Source: Flavobacteriales bacterium UBA1958 (lineage in GTDB: Bacteria; Bacteroidota; Bacteroidia; Flavobacteriales_D; Sanyastnellaceae). From it: a stretch of 22,222 bases of DNA. Positions 1 through 8,072 of the stretch are shown in pieces (position 1 is the first letter of the stretch; each line of letters begins with the position of its first letter). The stretch is taken from contig DDEI01000087.1 of the NCBI GenBank assembly GCA_002336675.1, positions 1 through 22,222 of the forward strand. Reading direction: 5' to 3'. The position numbers and the translations under genes are program-made. Under the pieces are notes generated by a model that ran no database searches, was not told the DNA's origin, and was given only the letters and a program-made list of their open reading frames with translations.

Positions 1-273
1 TACTTCATACTTACCACTAAACGTCAGCCAGTACTCGACAAACCGCTCAAACCGCTTTCCGAGTAGTTGTATCCCTTCACAAGAAACGAATTTGGCAAGC
101 CTAGAAGGATCTGCATCTTCGGCTTTCAAGAAAATCTCACACCGCTCTACCTCCTTTTTAAACCACTGATCGTCCAACCCTAAGTACGCCTTTTCTCCAG
201 GATTAGAGGACATTAGGGGAGCACTGTATATCACCCAAGCTAAATCATTTACTATTTTATGTTTAAAAACCAT
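1..273 (-). CDS. DUF1853-like protein, N-terminal part (runs off left edge)
   Basis: This is an open minus-strand frame of 91 codons starting at the ATG at 273 and continuing past the window edge, so only the N-terminus is seen. It begins MVFKHKIVNDLAWVIYSAPL and later reads LLGKRFERFVEYWL. An N-terminal 'DLAW..xSxPL' segment followed by an 'LGxxFExxxxYWL' segment is the pattern I associate with DUF1853, a family of unknown function of roughly 280-300 residues found in proteobacteria and Bacteroidota. There is no signal peptide or membrane segment in the visible part, so it is probably cytoplasmic. It is divergent from the gene starting at 313, with only 39 bases between the two ATGs. The family assignment rests on recall of the motif; the coding call itself is firm because the frame is fully open with a normal start. 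Confidence 0.6.
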   Translation of the reverse strand, partial: MVFKHKIVNDLAWVIYSAPLMSSNPGEKAYLGLDDQWFKKEVERCEIFLKAEDADPSRLAKFVSCEGIQLLGKRFERFVEYWLTFSGKYEV

Positions 274-292
274 CTAGTTTAAGCGCTAAAGT

Positions 293-300
293 TATCTTTG
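293..300 (+). promoter_or_regulatory. -7 promoter box for the 313-1719 unit
   Basis: TATCTTTG matches the Bacteroidota -7 consensus TAnnTTTG exactly. The ATG of the first gene follows 12 bases later, giving a very short predicted leader. I see no TTG at the expected -33 distance, so the assignment depends on the -7 box alone. The TTG inside this box (298) also reads in frame with the downstream gene, but is better explained as promoter than as start codon. Confidence 0.45.
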
Positions 301-304
301 TCTG

Positions 305-312
305 CAAATTTA
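305..312 (-). promoter_or_regulatory. -7 promoter box for the DUF1853-like gene
   Basis: Read on the minus strand this is TAAATTTG, an exact TAnnTTTG match. Transcription would start near 298-300 and give a leader of about 25 bases before the ATG at 273. It faces the plus-strand box at 293-300 across four bases. No clear -33 TTG was found. Confidence 0.45.
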
Positions 313-552
313 ATGAGAGTAATAGCAGAAATACCGCATTCGCACTTTAAGATTCAGATTTTTAGCTGGAATGGTAAATATCAGTTGAAAATCGAGATCG
401 ATCAGTATGAACAGACCTACAAGGTTTCAGAAACAAATGTGAAGGGGCTGGAGGAGGTAAAAGCTCTAATCACAGAAGAGTTTTTAAGTAAAGTAATGGG
501 TAGAATGATTTCCATGAGAGAAGATTGGAATGAAGCCCTTAAATCAATTTAA
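313..552 (+). CDS. conserved 79-aa hypothetical protein
   Basis: This is a small protein of 79 residues beginning MRVIAEIPHSHFKIQIFSWN. I choose the ATG at 313 rather than the in-frame TTG at 298, because that TTG lies inside a consensus -7 promoter box and would add only five residues. There is no signal peptide or membrane span. The sequence alternates short beta-like stretches (IAEIPHSHFKIQIF, YQLKIEI, TYKVSE) with a C-terminal helical half rich in Glu, Lys and Met, suggesting a small compact cytoplasmic fold. I recall similar 75-80 aa proteins of unknown function in flavobacteria but cannot name a family. It is the first gene of a tight unit, ending two bases before the OmpH-like gene at 555. 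No function is proposed. Confidence 0.75.
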   Translation: MRVIAEIPHSHFKIQIFSWNGKYQLKIEIDQYEQTYKVSETNVKGLEEVKALITEEFLSKVMGRMISMREDWNEALKSI

Positions 553-554
553 TC

Positions 555-1172
555 ATGGCCGGAAAAATTAGCTTGGCGTTTAACATCCTTTTAGGAATAG
601 CCGTTATTTATCTTTTTACGAAAACATCTACGCTAGAAAAAGAAATCCAAACAGAAGAGGAAATAGCTATTACAGAAATAAATGAATATCCTTCTATAGC
701 ATTTGTAGATAATGATTCTCTTTCTCTCAATTATAAGTTTAGAATTGATAAGTCTAAAATTTTAGAAAAAGCATCTGCAGATGTTCAGGTTCTAGAAAAT
801 AAAATCGCTAAAGCTCAAGAAGATTATTACGAAATCATGAACAAGTCTCAAACTGGAGGTTTCACTTCTGATGCAGAAATAGCTGCCGCTGAAAAAAAGG
901 TAATAAAGTTACAAGAGGATGTTCCTTATCTCCAAAACCAAATGGAAAACAGAATAAAACGACTGACCAAGCTAGAAGGCGAAATCAATGATTCTCTTTA
1001 CTCTAGATTATATAGTTATATAGATTCTTATACCGCTGATAAATCCATAGATGTGATTATGCTCTACACGAAAGGTATGACAGGCCTCTATAACAGTGGC
1101 TACTTAGACGTAACTGCAGAAATAGTAACCGGGCTGAATGCGGCTTATGAATCTGAAAAAACAGCTGAATAA
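555..1172 (+). CDS. OmpH/Skp-family protein with N-terminal membrane anchor
   Basis: The protein has 205 residues. Residues 5-22 form one hydrophobic segment (ISLAFNILLGIAVIYLF) with no clear cleavage site, so it is probably an inner-membrane-anchored protein facing the periplasm. The next part starts a beta strand typical of the family (IAFVDNDSLSLNYKF). A long charged coiled-coil region (about residues 65-150, rich in Lys, Glu and Gln) follows, and the end carries the C-terminal strand VIMLYTKGMTGLYNSGYLDVTAEIVTGLN in two parts. This strand-coil-strand layout is that of Skp/OmpH periplasmic chaperones, which hold unfolded outer-membrane proteins. The usual Skp is soluble and somewhat shorter, so the retained anchor is a variation. 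It lies between the 79-aa protein and the DUF4924-like gene with 2-4 base gaps, so all three are probably co-transcribed. Confidence 0.82.
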   Translation: MAGKISLAFNILLGIAVIYLFTKTSTLEKEIQTEEEIAITEINEYPSIAFVDNDSLSLNYKFRIDKSKILEKASADVQVLENKIAKAQEDYYEIMNKSQTGGFTSDAEIAAAEKKVIKLQEDVPYLQNQMENRIKRLTKLEGEINDSLYSRLYSYIDSYTADKSIDVIMLYTKGMTGLYNSGYLDVTAEIVTGLNAAYESEKTAE

Positions 1173-1176
1173 CAAT

Positions 1177-1719
1177 ATGCCAATAGCTCAAAACAAGCTT
1201 CAAGAAAACATAGCTGAGTACATTCTCTATGTGTGGCAAATGCAAGACCTTCTGCGCTCTGTATCTCTAGACACAGATGTTTTGTGCCAGAAACTAGGAT
1301 TAACTGATTCTAATGATCCGAATAGTGAAGAAAGAAATTGGTTGAAAAATCTAGCAGAAAGAATTAAAATTGAGGCTATTTCTAAAAAAGGAAATACAGC
1401 TGAAATAAGCACCATTTTGGCAGAGCTTCATTTTTTGCACAACACGCTAATAGAGGTTTTAAAAGATGACAAATACGTGGACATATATGCTAAATCAGCT
1501 CCTCATATTAAAGGCCTTATGGCCAAATCTACAAGTAACCAAAATATTATGGAGCATATGCTGATAGCTCTATATGGCTGGTTAATTCTAAGGATGCAGA
1601 AAAAAGATATTAGTCAAGAAACAGTTGAAGCTATGGCGTCTTTCTCTAAAACTATGGCTTATGTAAGCTTAAAGTATAAAGAAATGAAAACAGGAGAAAT
1701 TAACCCAGGCTTCAATTAA
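1177..1719 (+). CDS. DUF4924-like protein
   Basis: The protein has 180 residues from the ATG at 1177, starting MPIAQNKLQENIAEYILYVW. That start follows the upstream stop by four bases. An in-frame ATG at 1138 lies inside the preceding gene and would add 13 residues that do not fit the family. The opening 'IAQxKxxENIAEYxLYxWQxxDLLR' and the late 'LYGWLILRMQKKDISQETVEA' are, as I recall them, hallmarks of DUF4924, a Bacteroidota family of about 180 residues with unknown function. It looks wholly alpha-helical and soluble, with no signal peptide. It is the last gene of the three-gene unit and faces the M42 peptidase gene across about 75 bases in which I see no clear terminator. Confidence 0.75.
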   Translation: MPIAQNKLQENIAEYILYVWQMQDLLRSVSLDTDVLCQKLGLTDSNDPNSEERNWLKNLAERIKIEAISKKGNTAEISTILAELHFLHNTLIEVLKDDKYVDIYAKSAPHIKGLMAKSTSNQNIMEHMLIALYGWLILRMQKKDISQETVEAMASFSKTMAYVSLKYKEMKTGEINPGFN

Positions 1720-1793
1720 TTACACTGCCCAATTGACCTGAGTTCTCTTAACAACATCCCTTAACAAAAAAGCTTCAACCTCCTTCTTAACCA

Positions 1794-2882
1794 TTATTTA
1801 ATGTATCTAAAATCCTGTCCGCTTTTTAAAGTTAACAGAGCTTCATACATTAATTTAATTACTGATTCTACATCTTCTTTATGAGCACTCTCTACTGTAG
1901 TGTGCATGTACTTTAATGGCAGCGATATTAAACAACTAGCCACTCCTTTATTACTATATGCAAAAGCATCTGTATCTGTTCCTGTAGATCTACTCGCCGC
2001 TGCTCTCTGAAAACTGATTTTTTTCTTATCTGCAGTAGTAATGATATGCTTTAATAAATTGTTTTGTACCGCAGGACCGTACGTCAAAACAGGCCCCTTT
2101 CCTCCTTTAAAGTCACCTTGTTTTACCTTGCTTATCATAGGGGTATTCGTGTCATGGCAAACATCTGTTACTATGGCTACATCTGGCTGGATTCTCTCAG
2201 CAATCATCTGCGCTCCTCTCAAACCTATCTCTTCTTGAACAGCATTAACAACATAAAGTGTATACGGTAATTTCTTTTTGTTCTCCTTTAACATTCTAGC
2301 CACTTCAGCTATCATAAATCCTCCCATTCTGTTATCTAGAGCTCTACCTACGTACCACCTGTCGTTTAACTCCATAAACTCGTCTTCGAATGTAACTACG
2401 CATCCTACATGTACTCCTAGTTTTTCGACCTCCTCTGCGTTATCACAACCGCAGTCCAAGAAAATATTATCCAACGTAGGTGATTTTTCTGTGCCAGACA
2501 TTCTAGTATGGATAGCAGGCCAACCAAAAACAGCCTTTACCATTCCGTTTTCAGTATGAATATTTACTCTTTTAGAAGGGGCTATTTGATGGTCTGAACC
2601 TCCATTTCTTTTTAAGTAAATAAATCCATCTTTGGTAATGTAATGTACAAACCATGCTATCTCATCAGCATGTGCCTCAATAACTACTTTATATTTTTGA
2701 CCTGGATTTATAACAGCAGCTACAGAACCATAAGTATCCACTATATACTCATCAGAGTATGGCTTTATATAATCTAACCATATCTGCTGTCCTGGGCTTT
2801 CAAATCCAGTAGGACTGGCGTTGTTCAAGTACTTATACATGAAATCCCTCGCCTTTTTATTTATTAAATTCTTTTTTGCCAT
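1794..2882 (-). CDS. M42-family metallo-aminopeptidase
   Basis: The protein has 362 residues and no signal peptide, so it is predicted to be a cytoplasmic dinuclear-metal aminopeptidase of the M42 (glutamyl aminopeptidase / TET peptidase) family, which trims short peptides from the N-terminus. All expected ligands are visible: His71 with Asp73 in EAHADEIAW, bridging Asp183 in GRALDNR, catalytic Glu217 and ligand Glu218 in VQEEIG, Asp240 in IVTDV, and His327 in KYMHTTVE. The length matches the family, and an inserted PDZ-like/dimerisation region (about 95-165) is in its usual place. Members generally assemble into large tetrahedral dodecamers. Relatives are variously labelled endoglucanase or deblocking aminopeptidase; substrate preference cannot be read from the sequence. 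It is divergent from the YdjM-like gene and convergent with the DUF4924-like gene. Confidence 0.93.
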   Translation of the reverse strand: MAKKNLINKKARDFMYKYLNNASPTGFESPGQQIWLDYIKPYSDEYIVDTYGSVAAVINPGQKYKVVIEAHADEIAWFVHYITKDGFIYLKRNGGSDHQIAPSKRVNIHTENGMVKAVFGWPAIHTRMSGTEKSPTLDNIFLDCGCDNAEEVEKLGVHVGCVVTFEDEFMELNDRWYVGRALDNRMGGFMIAEVARMLKENKKKLPYTLYVVNAVQEEIGLRGAQMIAERIQPDVAIVTDVCHDTNTPMISKVKQGDFKGGKGPVLTYGPAVQNNLLKHIITTADKKKISFQRAAASRSTGTDTDAFAYSNKGVASCLISLPLKYMHTTVESAHKEDVESVIKLMYEALLTLKSGQDFRYIK

Positions 2883-2953
2883 AATTAACTTGTTTCGTTA
2901 GAACTCGGCGGCTAAGTTATAGTTCTTTTGCATTGCAATAAAACATTTGTATC

Positions 2954-3994
2954 ATGGATTCACTCACCCAGATTTGTCTAGGGGCGGCTGTAGGAGAAGC
3001 ATATTTAGGAAAGAAAGTAGGGAACAAGGCAATTTTGTGGGGAGCTATATTGGGCACAGTGCCTGATTTAGATGTCCTGTTCAAACCGTTTTATCCCTTT
3101 GTAGAGGGATTAGTCATGCATAGAGGGCTTTCTCATTCACTTATCTTCTTCGTTTTATCCTCTCCTATTTTTGGTTGGTTTATTCATAAGATTCATCCTA
3201 GAACGGCCTCTGTCAAGAAATGGGCTTGGTTTTCTTTCTGGGTTATGTTTACTCACGCCATTTTGGACTGTTTCACCTCTTGGGGAACTCAGCTATTTTG
3301 GCCTCTTCCTTTGCGGGTAGCTTGGAATAATATTTTCGTGGCAGATTTAGCCTATACACTTCCTCTTTTAATCTGTCTGATCTGGTTAATGTTTAAAAGA
3401 AAAGACTCTGCAACTAGGAGAAGGCTTAACCATATTGGTCTTACTCTTAGCTCTTTTTACATGATATTCACCTTCGTGAACAAAACTGCTGCTGGCTCTG
3501 TTTTCAAAAGCTCATTAAAGGAAAATAATATTTCATATGGCGATTTCAGTACTCGCCCTACTCCTCTAAATACTATTCTATGGAACGCAGTGGCAGAAGG
3601 AGATGACTATTTTTATTCTGCCTATTACTCGCTGTTAGCAGATGATCACTCAATACATTGGGATTCCATACCAAAGAATCATGACCTTTTGAATGCCCAC
3701 TCTGATAATGAGGACTGGAAAGACCTTATTCTTTTTTCAGGGGGCGAATATGCATTGGAAAAAACTGAGTCTGACACTATTCTAATTCATGATCTTAGAT
3801 TTGGCAAAATGCAGTTTCCTGATGGTACAACAGATTTTGTGTTTACTTTTTACGGAGTTCCTTCTGAAGAGAATAACACATTAGATTTCTCTCAGAAACC
3901 ACTGCCAAATGAAAAGCTATCTTCCGAAGATATTAAACAGGTGTTCTCTGGTTTATGGGAAACCATTAAAGGAAATAAACTTCCTCCAAGTTAA
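2954..3994 (+). CDS. YdjM/DUF457-family membrane-bound metal-dependent hydrolase
   Basis: The protein has 346 residues with an N-terminal multi-pass membrane half and a soluble C-terminal half. The N-terminus MDSLTQICLGAAVGEAYLG, the acidic motif GTVPDLDVLF, the histidine motif MHRGLSHSLIFF and the later THAILDCFTSWGTQLFWPL are the set that defines the YdjM/DUF457 family. These His and Asp residues are thought to bind metal. Four or so hydrophobic segments fall between residues 30 and 160. The C-terminal ~180 residues are polar and look extracytoplasmic or cytoplasmic without a recognised motif. The physiological substrate of the family is unknown. The stop codon is shared with the convergent cargo gene: TTAA at 3991-3994 supplies both TAA stops. 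A near-consensus -7 box (AACATTTG, 2942-2949) sits four bases before the ATG. Confidence 0.88.
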   Translation: MDSLTQICLGAAVGEAYLGKKVGNKAILWGAILGTVPDLDVLFKPFYPFVEGLVMHRGLSHSLIFFVLSSPIFGWFIHKIHPRTASVKKWAWFSFWVMFTHAILDCFTSWGTQLFWPLPLRVAWNNIFVADLAYTLPLLICLIWLMFKRKDSATRRRLNHIGLTLSSFYMIFTFVNKTAAGSVFKSSLKENNISYGDFSTRPTPLNTILWNAVAEGDDYFYSAYYSLLADDHSIHWDSIPKNHDLLNAHSDNEDWKDLILFSGGEYALEKTESDTILIHDLRFGKMQFPDGTTDFVFTFYGVPSEENNTLDFSQKPLPNEKLSSEDIKQVFSGLWETIKGNKLPPS

Positions 3995-6900
3995 TTCTTT
4001 AGTATTTTTCTTACATCTATTTGTTCTTCATTCTCTCCTATTATCTGAAGATAATAAACTCCTGAAGGAACTTCTCTAATATCTAACTGGCTCGAGGCTC
4101 TGCCAAATGGAATAGTCATGTGCTTATTCAGCAACTCCCTTCCTTGATTATCTATCAACCTAAATCTTCTGATTATTTGATTCAAGTCAGATTTAATTAT
4201 AATTACATCAGACGAAGGATTAGGAAAGACTTCTAGTCTGGTATTCTGCTCTGACTTCTCAGTTAAACCTAAATCTATAGAAGTGATGTTAATCTCGTCT
4301 ATATAAATATGATTCCCGTTATCATTAGTGAATCTAAACTTGAAGGAGAAATTCTCTGAAAGATCTGATGATGCTAAGGGATATGAATAATACATCCACT
4401 GAGAAACATCGAAAGGAGTAAACTCAGACAGCTGAGAAGATCCCACCGTATTTAAGTCATCTTCCCCTCTAAACATCTCACGCTGCACCCAACTCTGACC
4501 ACATGAATTAGAGGTATAAAGCCTCAGTCTATCATCCGTTTCAGGATGCTTTTGTGCATAGGCATACCAGAAGGATAAATAAGCGCTATCTAGGTCTTCT
4601 AGATTAAACTGCTTAGAAAACACTTCTGCTGTGAAAGGCTCATCTAAATTTCCATTATTAATCCATAACGCTCCTGGATCATTATGTCCGATATCTCCAT
4701 TTACCATCCAATTTACACCCCCCGACTCAGGCTCAGAAATAAACTCAAAATCACTCAACATTTCGCTCCCATAAAATGGTTCTGAGTAAGGAAAAGACTC
4801 TTGGGCGGACTGCACAATGATATAATTTGTTCTTGTAAATGTATCAGACCCTATTTCGTTTTGCACCGCTAATGATACGGCATAACTCCCTGCGGTATTA
4901 TAATGAATCCATGGATTCTGTTCAGAGGAAATAACTTCATCACTCCCCTCTACACTCCACTCCCATCCTGGCTCATGACCATAACTCAAATCTGAAAATA
5001 AAATACTGTCTCCTTCACAGATTATTCTCTCGTTAGATTCAAATAAAGCCTCTGGCTCCTCTGTAACAGCCGAAAACTGATTACTTCTCCAGATACCTCT
5101 CCCATAAGTAGCTGCTGTAATTATATCAAATTCATTATTTATTTCCAGCTCATTCACAATTACATTAGGTAATCCATCATTAAATGGAATCCAATTCACC
5201 AACGCTGGATTCCAGTAATAAATCCCTAAATCTGTGCCTACGTATATCGACCCATCTTCTTCATCTATAGTAGCGCAGTTCGTTGGGATGTTAGGTAGAT
5301 TAAAGGATATATTTTGCCAGTTTGCGCCTCCATCTAAACTATGGTATACTTTTTCACCAGCACCAAATCCACTAAACGTAATCACTACATCATCTTCATT
5401 AGCTGGGTTTACATAGACATACGTCATAGAATATTGACTAATTCCCGTGGTGACTAATTCCCATGAGTCACCCGCATCTATAGATTTATGTAATCTCGTA
5501 TTGGTAATGGCATAAATGACATCAGGATTAGACACACAATTAGAAATAGCTCTTAATGACGAGGCTGCTCCAAAATGAGAAGTTTGAATAAAATCACCTC
5601 CGTTATTAGAGGATTTCCATATTTCATCATAGCCCACTAAAATAGTCCCTATTTCCTCAGGATTGAGAACGTATGGAGTAACCCAAGCTGCGTCACCCTC
5701 TATTCCACCTGCTATATACGAAAATGAATCTCCTCCATCTACGCTGGACCTTAATCCTCCGTTCTGGCTTGAGCAATACATAACATCAGGATTCAAAGGA
5801 TGAATTGCTGCTTCCATTCCATCTGCACCCAACACATGGGTCCAGGAATTGTTAGATAAAAGAATAGTTCCGTTGTCTTGGGTTCCACCTATAATGAGCT
5901 CTGGATCTGTTTTATACCCCCCGAATCTATAGAATTGAGATATTTGAAGTCCAGCAGAAACATCCTCAAAACTTACTCCTCCATCTTGGCTACGGAATAT
6001 TCCACCGTCACTGCACACAAATAATTCTCCATCTAAATACTGAATATTATGAATATCTGCATGCACATAATTAAACGGCATTCCAGTTTCATAAAACCAA
6101 TGTGCATTAATTACGTAATCCATACCGCCATTTAAACTTCGCCAGACATTAACCCCACCCGTATAAATATTTTCTGCATTAGTAGGGTTTACATCTAATG
6201 CGAGATCATAATAACCTTGGCCTCCCTCGCCTTCTCCATCTATAGGGTAGCTCAGAATATTCGGAGAGTCCGCTCTCAGTGAAAAAGTATCCGCTGAGTT
6301 CTCGCTCCTGTAGACTCCTAATAAACCGTTATCATTATCATTTACACATAACGCATAAACATAATCAGGTTCATCTAAAGAAACCCCTAAAGTCATTCTT
6401 TCTACCGCTGTAACTCCAGGCATTCCTTCTCCTGCTGAATCAAAATCTTCACCTCCGTCTATGGATTTATAAACCCTGCCGGTGCAGCAGTACATTATTT
6501 GCGGATTTTCTGGTTTAAATTCCACATCTCGAATATTCCCCGACTGAACTTGATACCAAACTTCACCACCAGAAGTAGTTTTCCAAAGCCCCTGCTTAGT
6601 AGCTGCAAAAAGTGTTTCGGGATTATCTGGATGCATAATTAGTTTATGAATTAAGTATTCTGTAGACAGGTTATAACTTAATCCAGTAGTCTGCCATGAA
6701 CCCCCGCCGTCAATGGATTTCAATACTCCATTCGAATAGGTGTCTGAACCATCACCATCACCAGTTCCTATATAAATAATATCAGAATTAGTGGGGTGAA
6801 TTAAGATCGCACTTATACCTAGCGTTGGAAAATCGTCTGTTAGTGGTTCCCATGTGTTAAAGTCATCATTGGTTCTCCATAACCCTCCAGATGGAGTACC

Positions 6901-7305
6901 GGCATAATACCTGCCTTGGATAGATGGATCTTTCGCAGCTACGTTTACTCTGCCATTTCCTGGATTATAGGATTGAGTATTCCACTCCGTATAACCGTTA
7001 GGCTCCCAGCTTCCTGCAGATTTATTGGCTCTGCTTTTAGATTTTATTTTCTCCCATGCCTTTACATATTCTTTGGAAATATTGGTGTTTCCATCTGGGA
7101 AACTTCTCGGTTCCATGTAATACTCCCATCTCTTATAAAGCATATAACCGTTCCCTCTCTCGTATTCCTTATTCTCCCACTCCAGCTCGAAAGCTGCTTG
7201 CACATCATAAAAGTTAGCTCCTTGGTCTCTCAAATCCTCCCAGTGTTGCTGGGAATTAACGTTAAATGACACTAGTATGGTAAGTAAAATAAATATGAAC
7301 TTCAT
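3991..7305 (-). CDS. secreted T9SS cargo protein with Asp-box propellers, PKD domain and type A sorting domain
   Basis: The protein has 1104 residues. Residues 1-18 are a Sec signal peptide (MKFIFILLTILVSFNVNSQQ). Residues 130-740 carry eight Asp-box repeats of the form S-x-[DN]-x-G-x-x-[WFY], starting at about 197, 281, 390, 439, 521, 565, 608 and 656, as in sortilin/VPS10 and xyloglucanase-type beta-propellers. Residues 750-833 resemble a PKD domain (CEGDSILFSDLS, then HYNTAGSYAVSLAVQN). Residues 836-1008 look like a MAM/jelly-roll domain ending in NHIYIDEINI. Residues 1024-1104 are a type A T9SS sorting domain (LEVFPNPSSDVIII, then VPSGVYYLQI), which is removed when cargo is exported. It is therefore likely a client of the GldKLMN machine encoded at 10255-15074. 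Catalytic activity is uncertain; I see no glycosidase motif I can vouch for. Its stop overlaps that of the YdjM-like gene. Confidence 0.9.
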   Translation of the reverse strand: MKFIFILLTILVSFNVNSQQHWEDLRDQGANFYDVQAAFELEWENKEYERGNGYMLYKRWEYYMEPRSFPDGNTNISKEYVKAWEKIKSKSRANKSAGSWEPNGYTEWNTQSYNPGNGRVNVAAKDPSIQGRYYAGTPSGGLWRTNDDFNTWEPLTDDFPTLGISAILIHPTNSDIIYIGTGDGDGSDTYSNGVLKSIDGGGSWQTTGLSYNLSTEYLIHKLIMHPDNPETLFAATKQGLWKTTSGGEVWYQVQSGNIRDVEFKPENPQIMYCCTGRVYKSIDGGEDFDSAGEGMPGVTAVERMTLGVSLDEPDYVYALCVNDNDNGLLGVYRSENSADTFSLRADSPNILSYPIDGEGEGGQGYYDLALDVNPTNAENIYTGGVNVWRSLNGGMDYVINAHWFYETGMPFNYVHADIHNIQYLDGELFVCSDGGIFRSQDGGVSFEDVSAGLQISQFYRFGGYKTDPELIIGGTQDNGTILLSNNSWTHVLGADGMEAAIHPLNPDVMYCSSQNGGLRSSVDGGDSFSYIAGGIEGDAAWVTPYVLNPEEIGTILVGYDEIWKSSNNGGDFIQTSHFGAASSLRAISNCVSNPDVIYAITNTRLHKSIDAGDSWELVTTGISQYSMTYVYVNPANEDDVVITFSGFGAGEKVYHSLDGGANWQNISFNLPNIPTNCATIDEEDGSIYVGTDLGIYYWNPALVNWIPFNDGLPNVIVNELEINNEFDIITAATYGRGIWRSNQFSAVTEEPEALFESNERIICEGDSILFSDLSYGHEPGWEWSVEGSDEVISSEQNPWIHYNTAGSYAVSLAVQNEIGSDTFTRTNYIIVQSAQESFPYSEPFYGSEMLSDFEFISEPESGGVNWMVNGDIGHNDPGALWINNGNLDEPFTAEVFSKQFNLEDLDSAYLSFWYAYAQKHPETDDRLRLYTSNSCGQSWVQREMFRGEDDLNTVGSSQLSEFTPFDVSQWMYYSYPLASSDLSENFSFKFRFTNDNGNHIYIDEINITSIDLGLTEKSEQNTRLEVFPNPSSDVIIIKSDLNQIIRRFRLIDNQGRELLNKHMTIPFGRASSQLDIREVPSGVYYLQIIGENEEQIDVRKILKN

Positions 7306-7335
7306 GAATAATATTATAGCGTAAAAATATTACAA

Positions 7336-7345
7336 CTTGGCCAAG
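7336..7345. repeat. 10-bp perfect palindrome in divergent intergenic region
   Basis: CTTGGCCAAG is a perfect palindrome between the divergent cargo gene (start 7305) and mnmD (start 7407). It lies about 30 bases upstream of the cargo gene ATG, where a regulator could bind. Nothing else in the sequence shows that it is used, and a 10-base palindrome can occur by chance. Confidence 0.3.
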
Positions 7346-7406
7346 CCAATGCCTAATCTATTATGTTATGTTATCGTAACTTTATTGCCATAAATTTATT
7401 TCACCT

Positions 7407-8072
7407 GTGATAAAACATATTTCTACCGGAGATGGCTCTTCCTCCCTGTTTGTAGAGGAGCTCAATGAAACATACCATTCGATACATGGAGCCATTCAAG
7501 AGTCAGAACATGTTTTTTTAAAAGAAGGCTTAGACCAATTAGAGTCAGACTCAATTTCTGTTTTAGAAGTTGGCATGGGCACTGGTCTTAACGTACTGCT
7601 TAGCTGCAGGTATGCTTTGCAAATCGAAAAGATAATTAATTTTACCACCATAGAGCCATTTCCTATCCCTGGAAATTTAATCCCAGAAATAAATTATCCT
7701 GAATTAATAGACGATTCATCCGCGAGAGGATGGTTTAACCAAATTCATGCTTCACAAGCAGATATCTTGACGCACATACATGACTATTTTTCTTTTCACA
7801 AAGTATTGAAAAAAGCTGAGGAGTTTCAATCTGAGCAAAAGTTTGACATCATCTTCTACGATGCCTTTGGGCCGCATGCACAACCAGAATTATGGGAGTC
7901 TTCAGTGTTTAAACACTTGAGTAAATTCATGAATTTAGGCGGAATTCTAGTGACTTACTGTGCGCAAGGTCAATTTAAAAGAAATCTTCGAGAAGCCGGA
8001 TTTGAAGTGACTCGTTTACCTGGCCCTCCTGGAAAAAGAGAAATGACAAGGGCTTACTTTAAAGGTGTTTAG
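7407..8072 (+). CDS. mnmD: tRNA 5-methylaminomethyl-2-thiouridine methyltransferase (stand-alone MnmD)
   Basis: The protein has 221 residues. It opens with MIKHISTGDGSSSLFVEELN, followed by ETYHSIHGAIQESEHVFL, both typical of the MnmC N-terminal methyltransferase family (formerly DUF752). The SAM-binding loop is VLEVGMGTGLN (residues 52-62). The catalytic-domain motif FYDAFGPHAQPELW spans 150-163, and the C-terminal motif is GGILVTYCAQGQFKRNL then PGPPGKREM. It would use S-adenosylmethionine to methylate nm5s2U34 to mnm5s2U in the wobble position of certain tRNAs. Only the methyltransferase half is present; the FAD-dependent oxidase half fused to it in E. coli MnmC is absent, as is usual outside proteobacteria. 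The start is a GTG at 7407; a stop codon lies just upstream in the same frame and no ATG is available. The last four bases overlap the ABC-F gene. Confidence 0.9.
   Translation: MIKHISTGDGSSSLFVEELNETYHSIHGAIQESEHVFLKEGLDQLESDSISVLEVGMGTGLNVLLSCRYALQIEKIINFTTIEPFPIPGNLIPEINYPELIDDSSARGWFNQIHASQADILTHIHDYFSFHKVLKKAEEFQSEQKFDIIFYDAFGPHAQPELWESSVFKHLSKFMNLGGILVTYCAQGQFKRNLREAGFEVTRLPGPPGKREMTRAYFKGV

Noticed and set aside
298..312. TTG start for the 79-aa protein
   Set aside because: The TTG is the end of a consensus -7 box; the ATG at 313 is the better start.
1138..1176. Upstream ATG for the DUF4924-like gene
   Set aside because: Lies inside the OmpH-like gene and adds residues not matching the family; the ATG at 1177 follows the stop by four bases.
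1720..1793. Small gene or terminator between the DUF4924-like and M42 genes
   Set aside because: No open frame of useful length and no stem-loop with a T-run.
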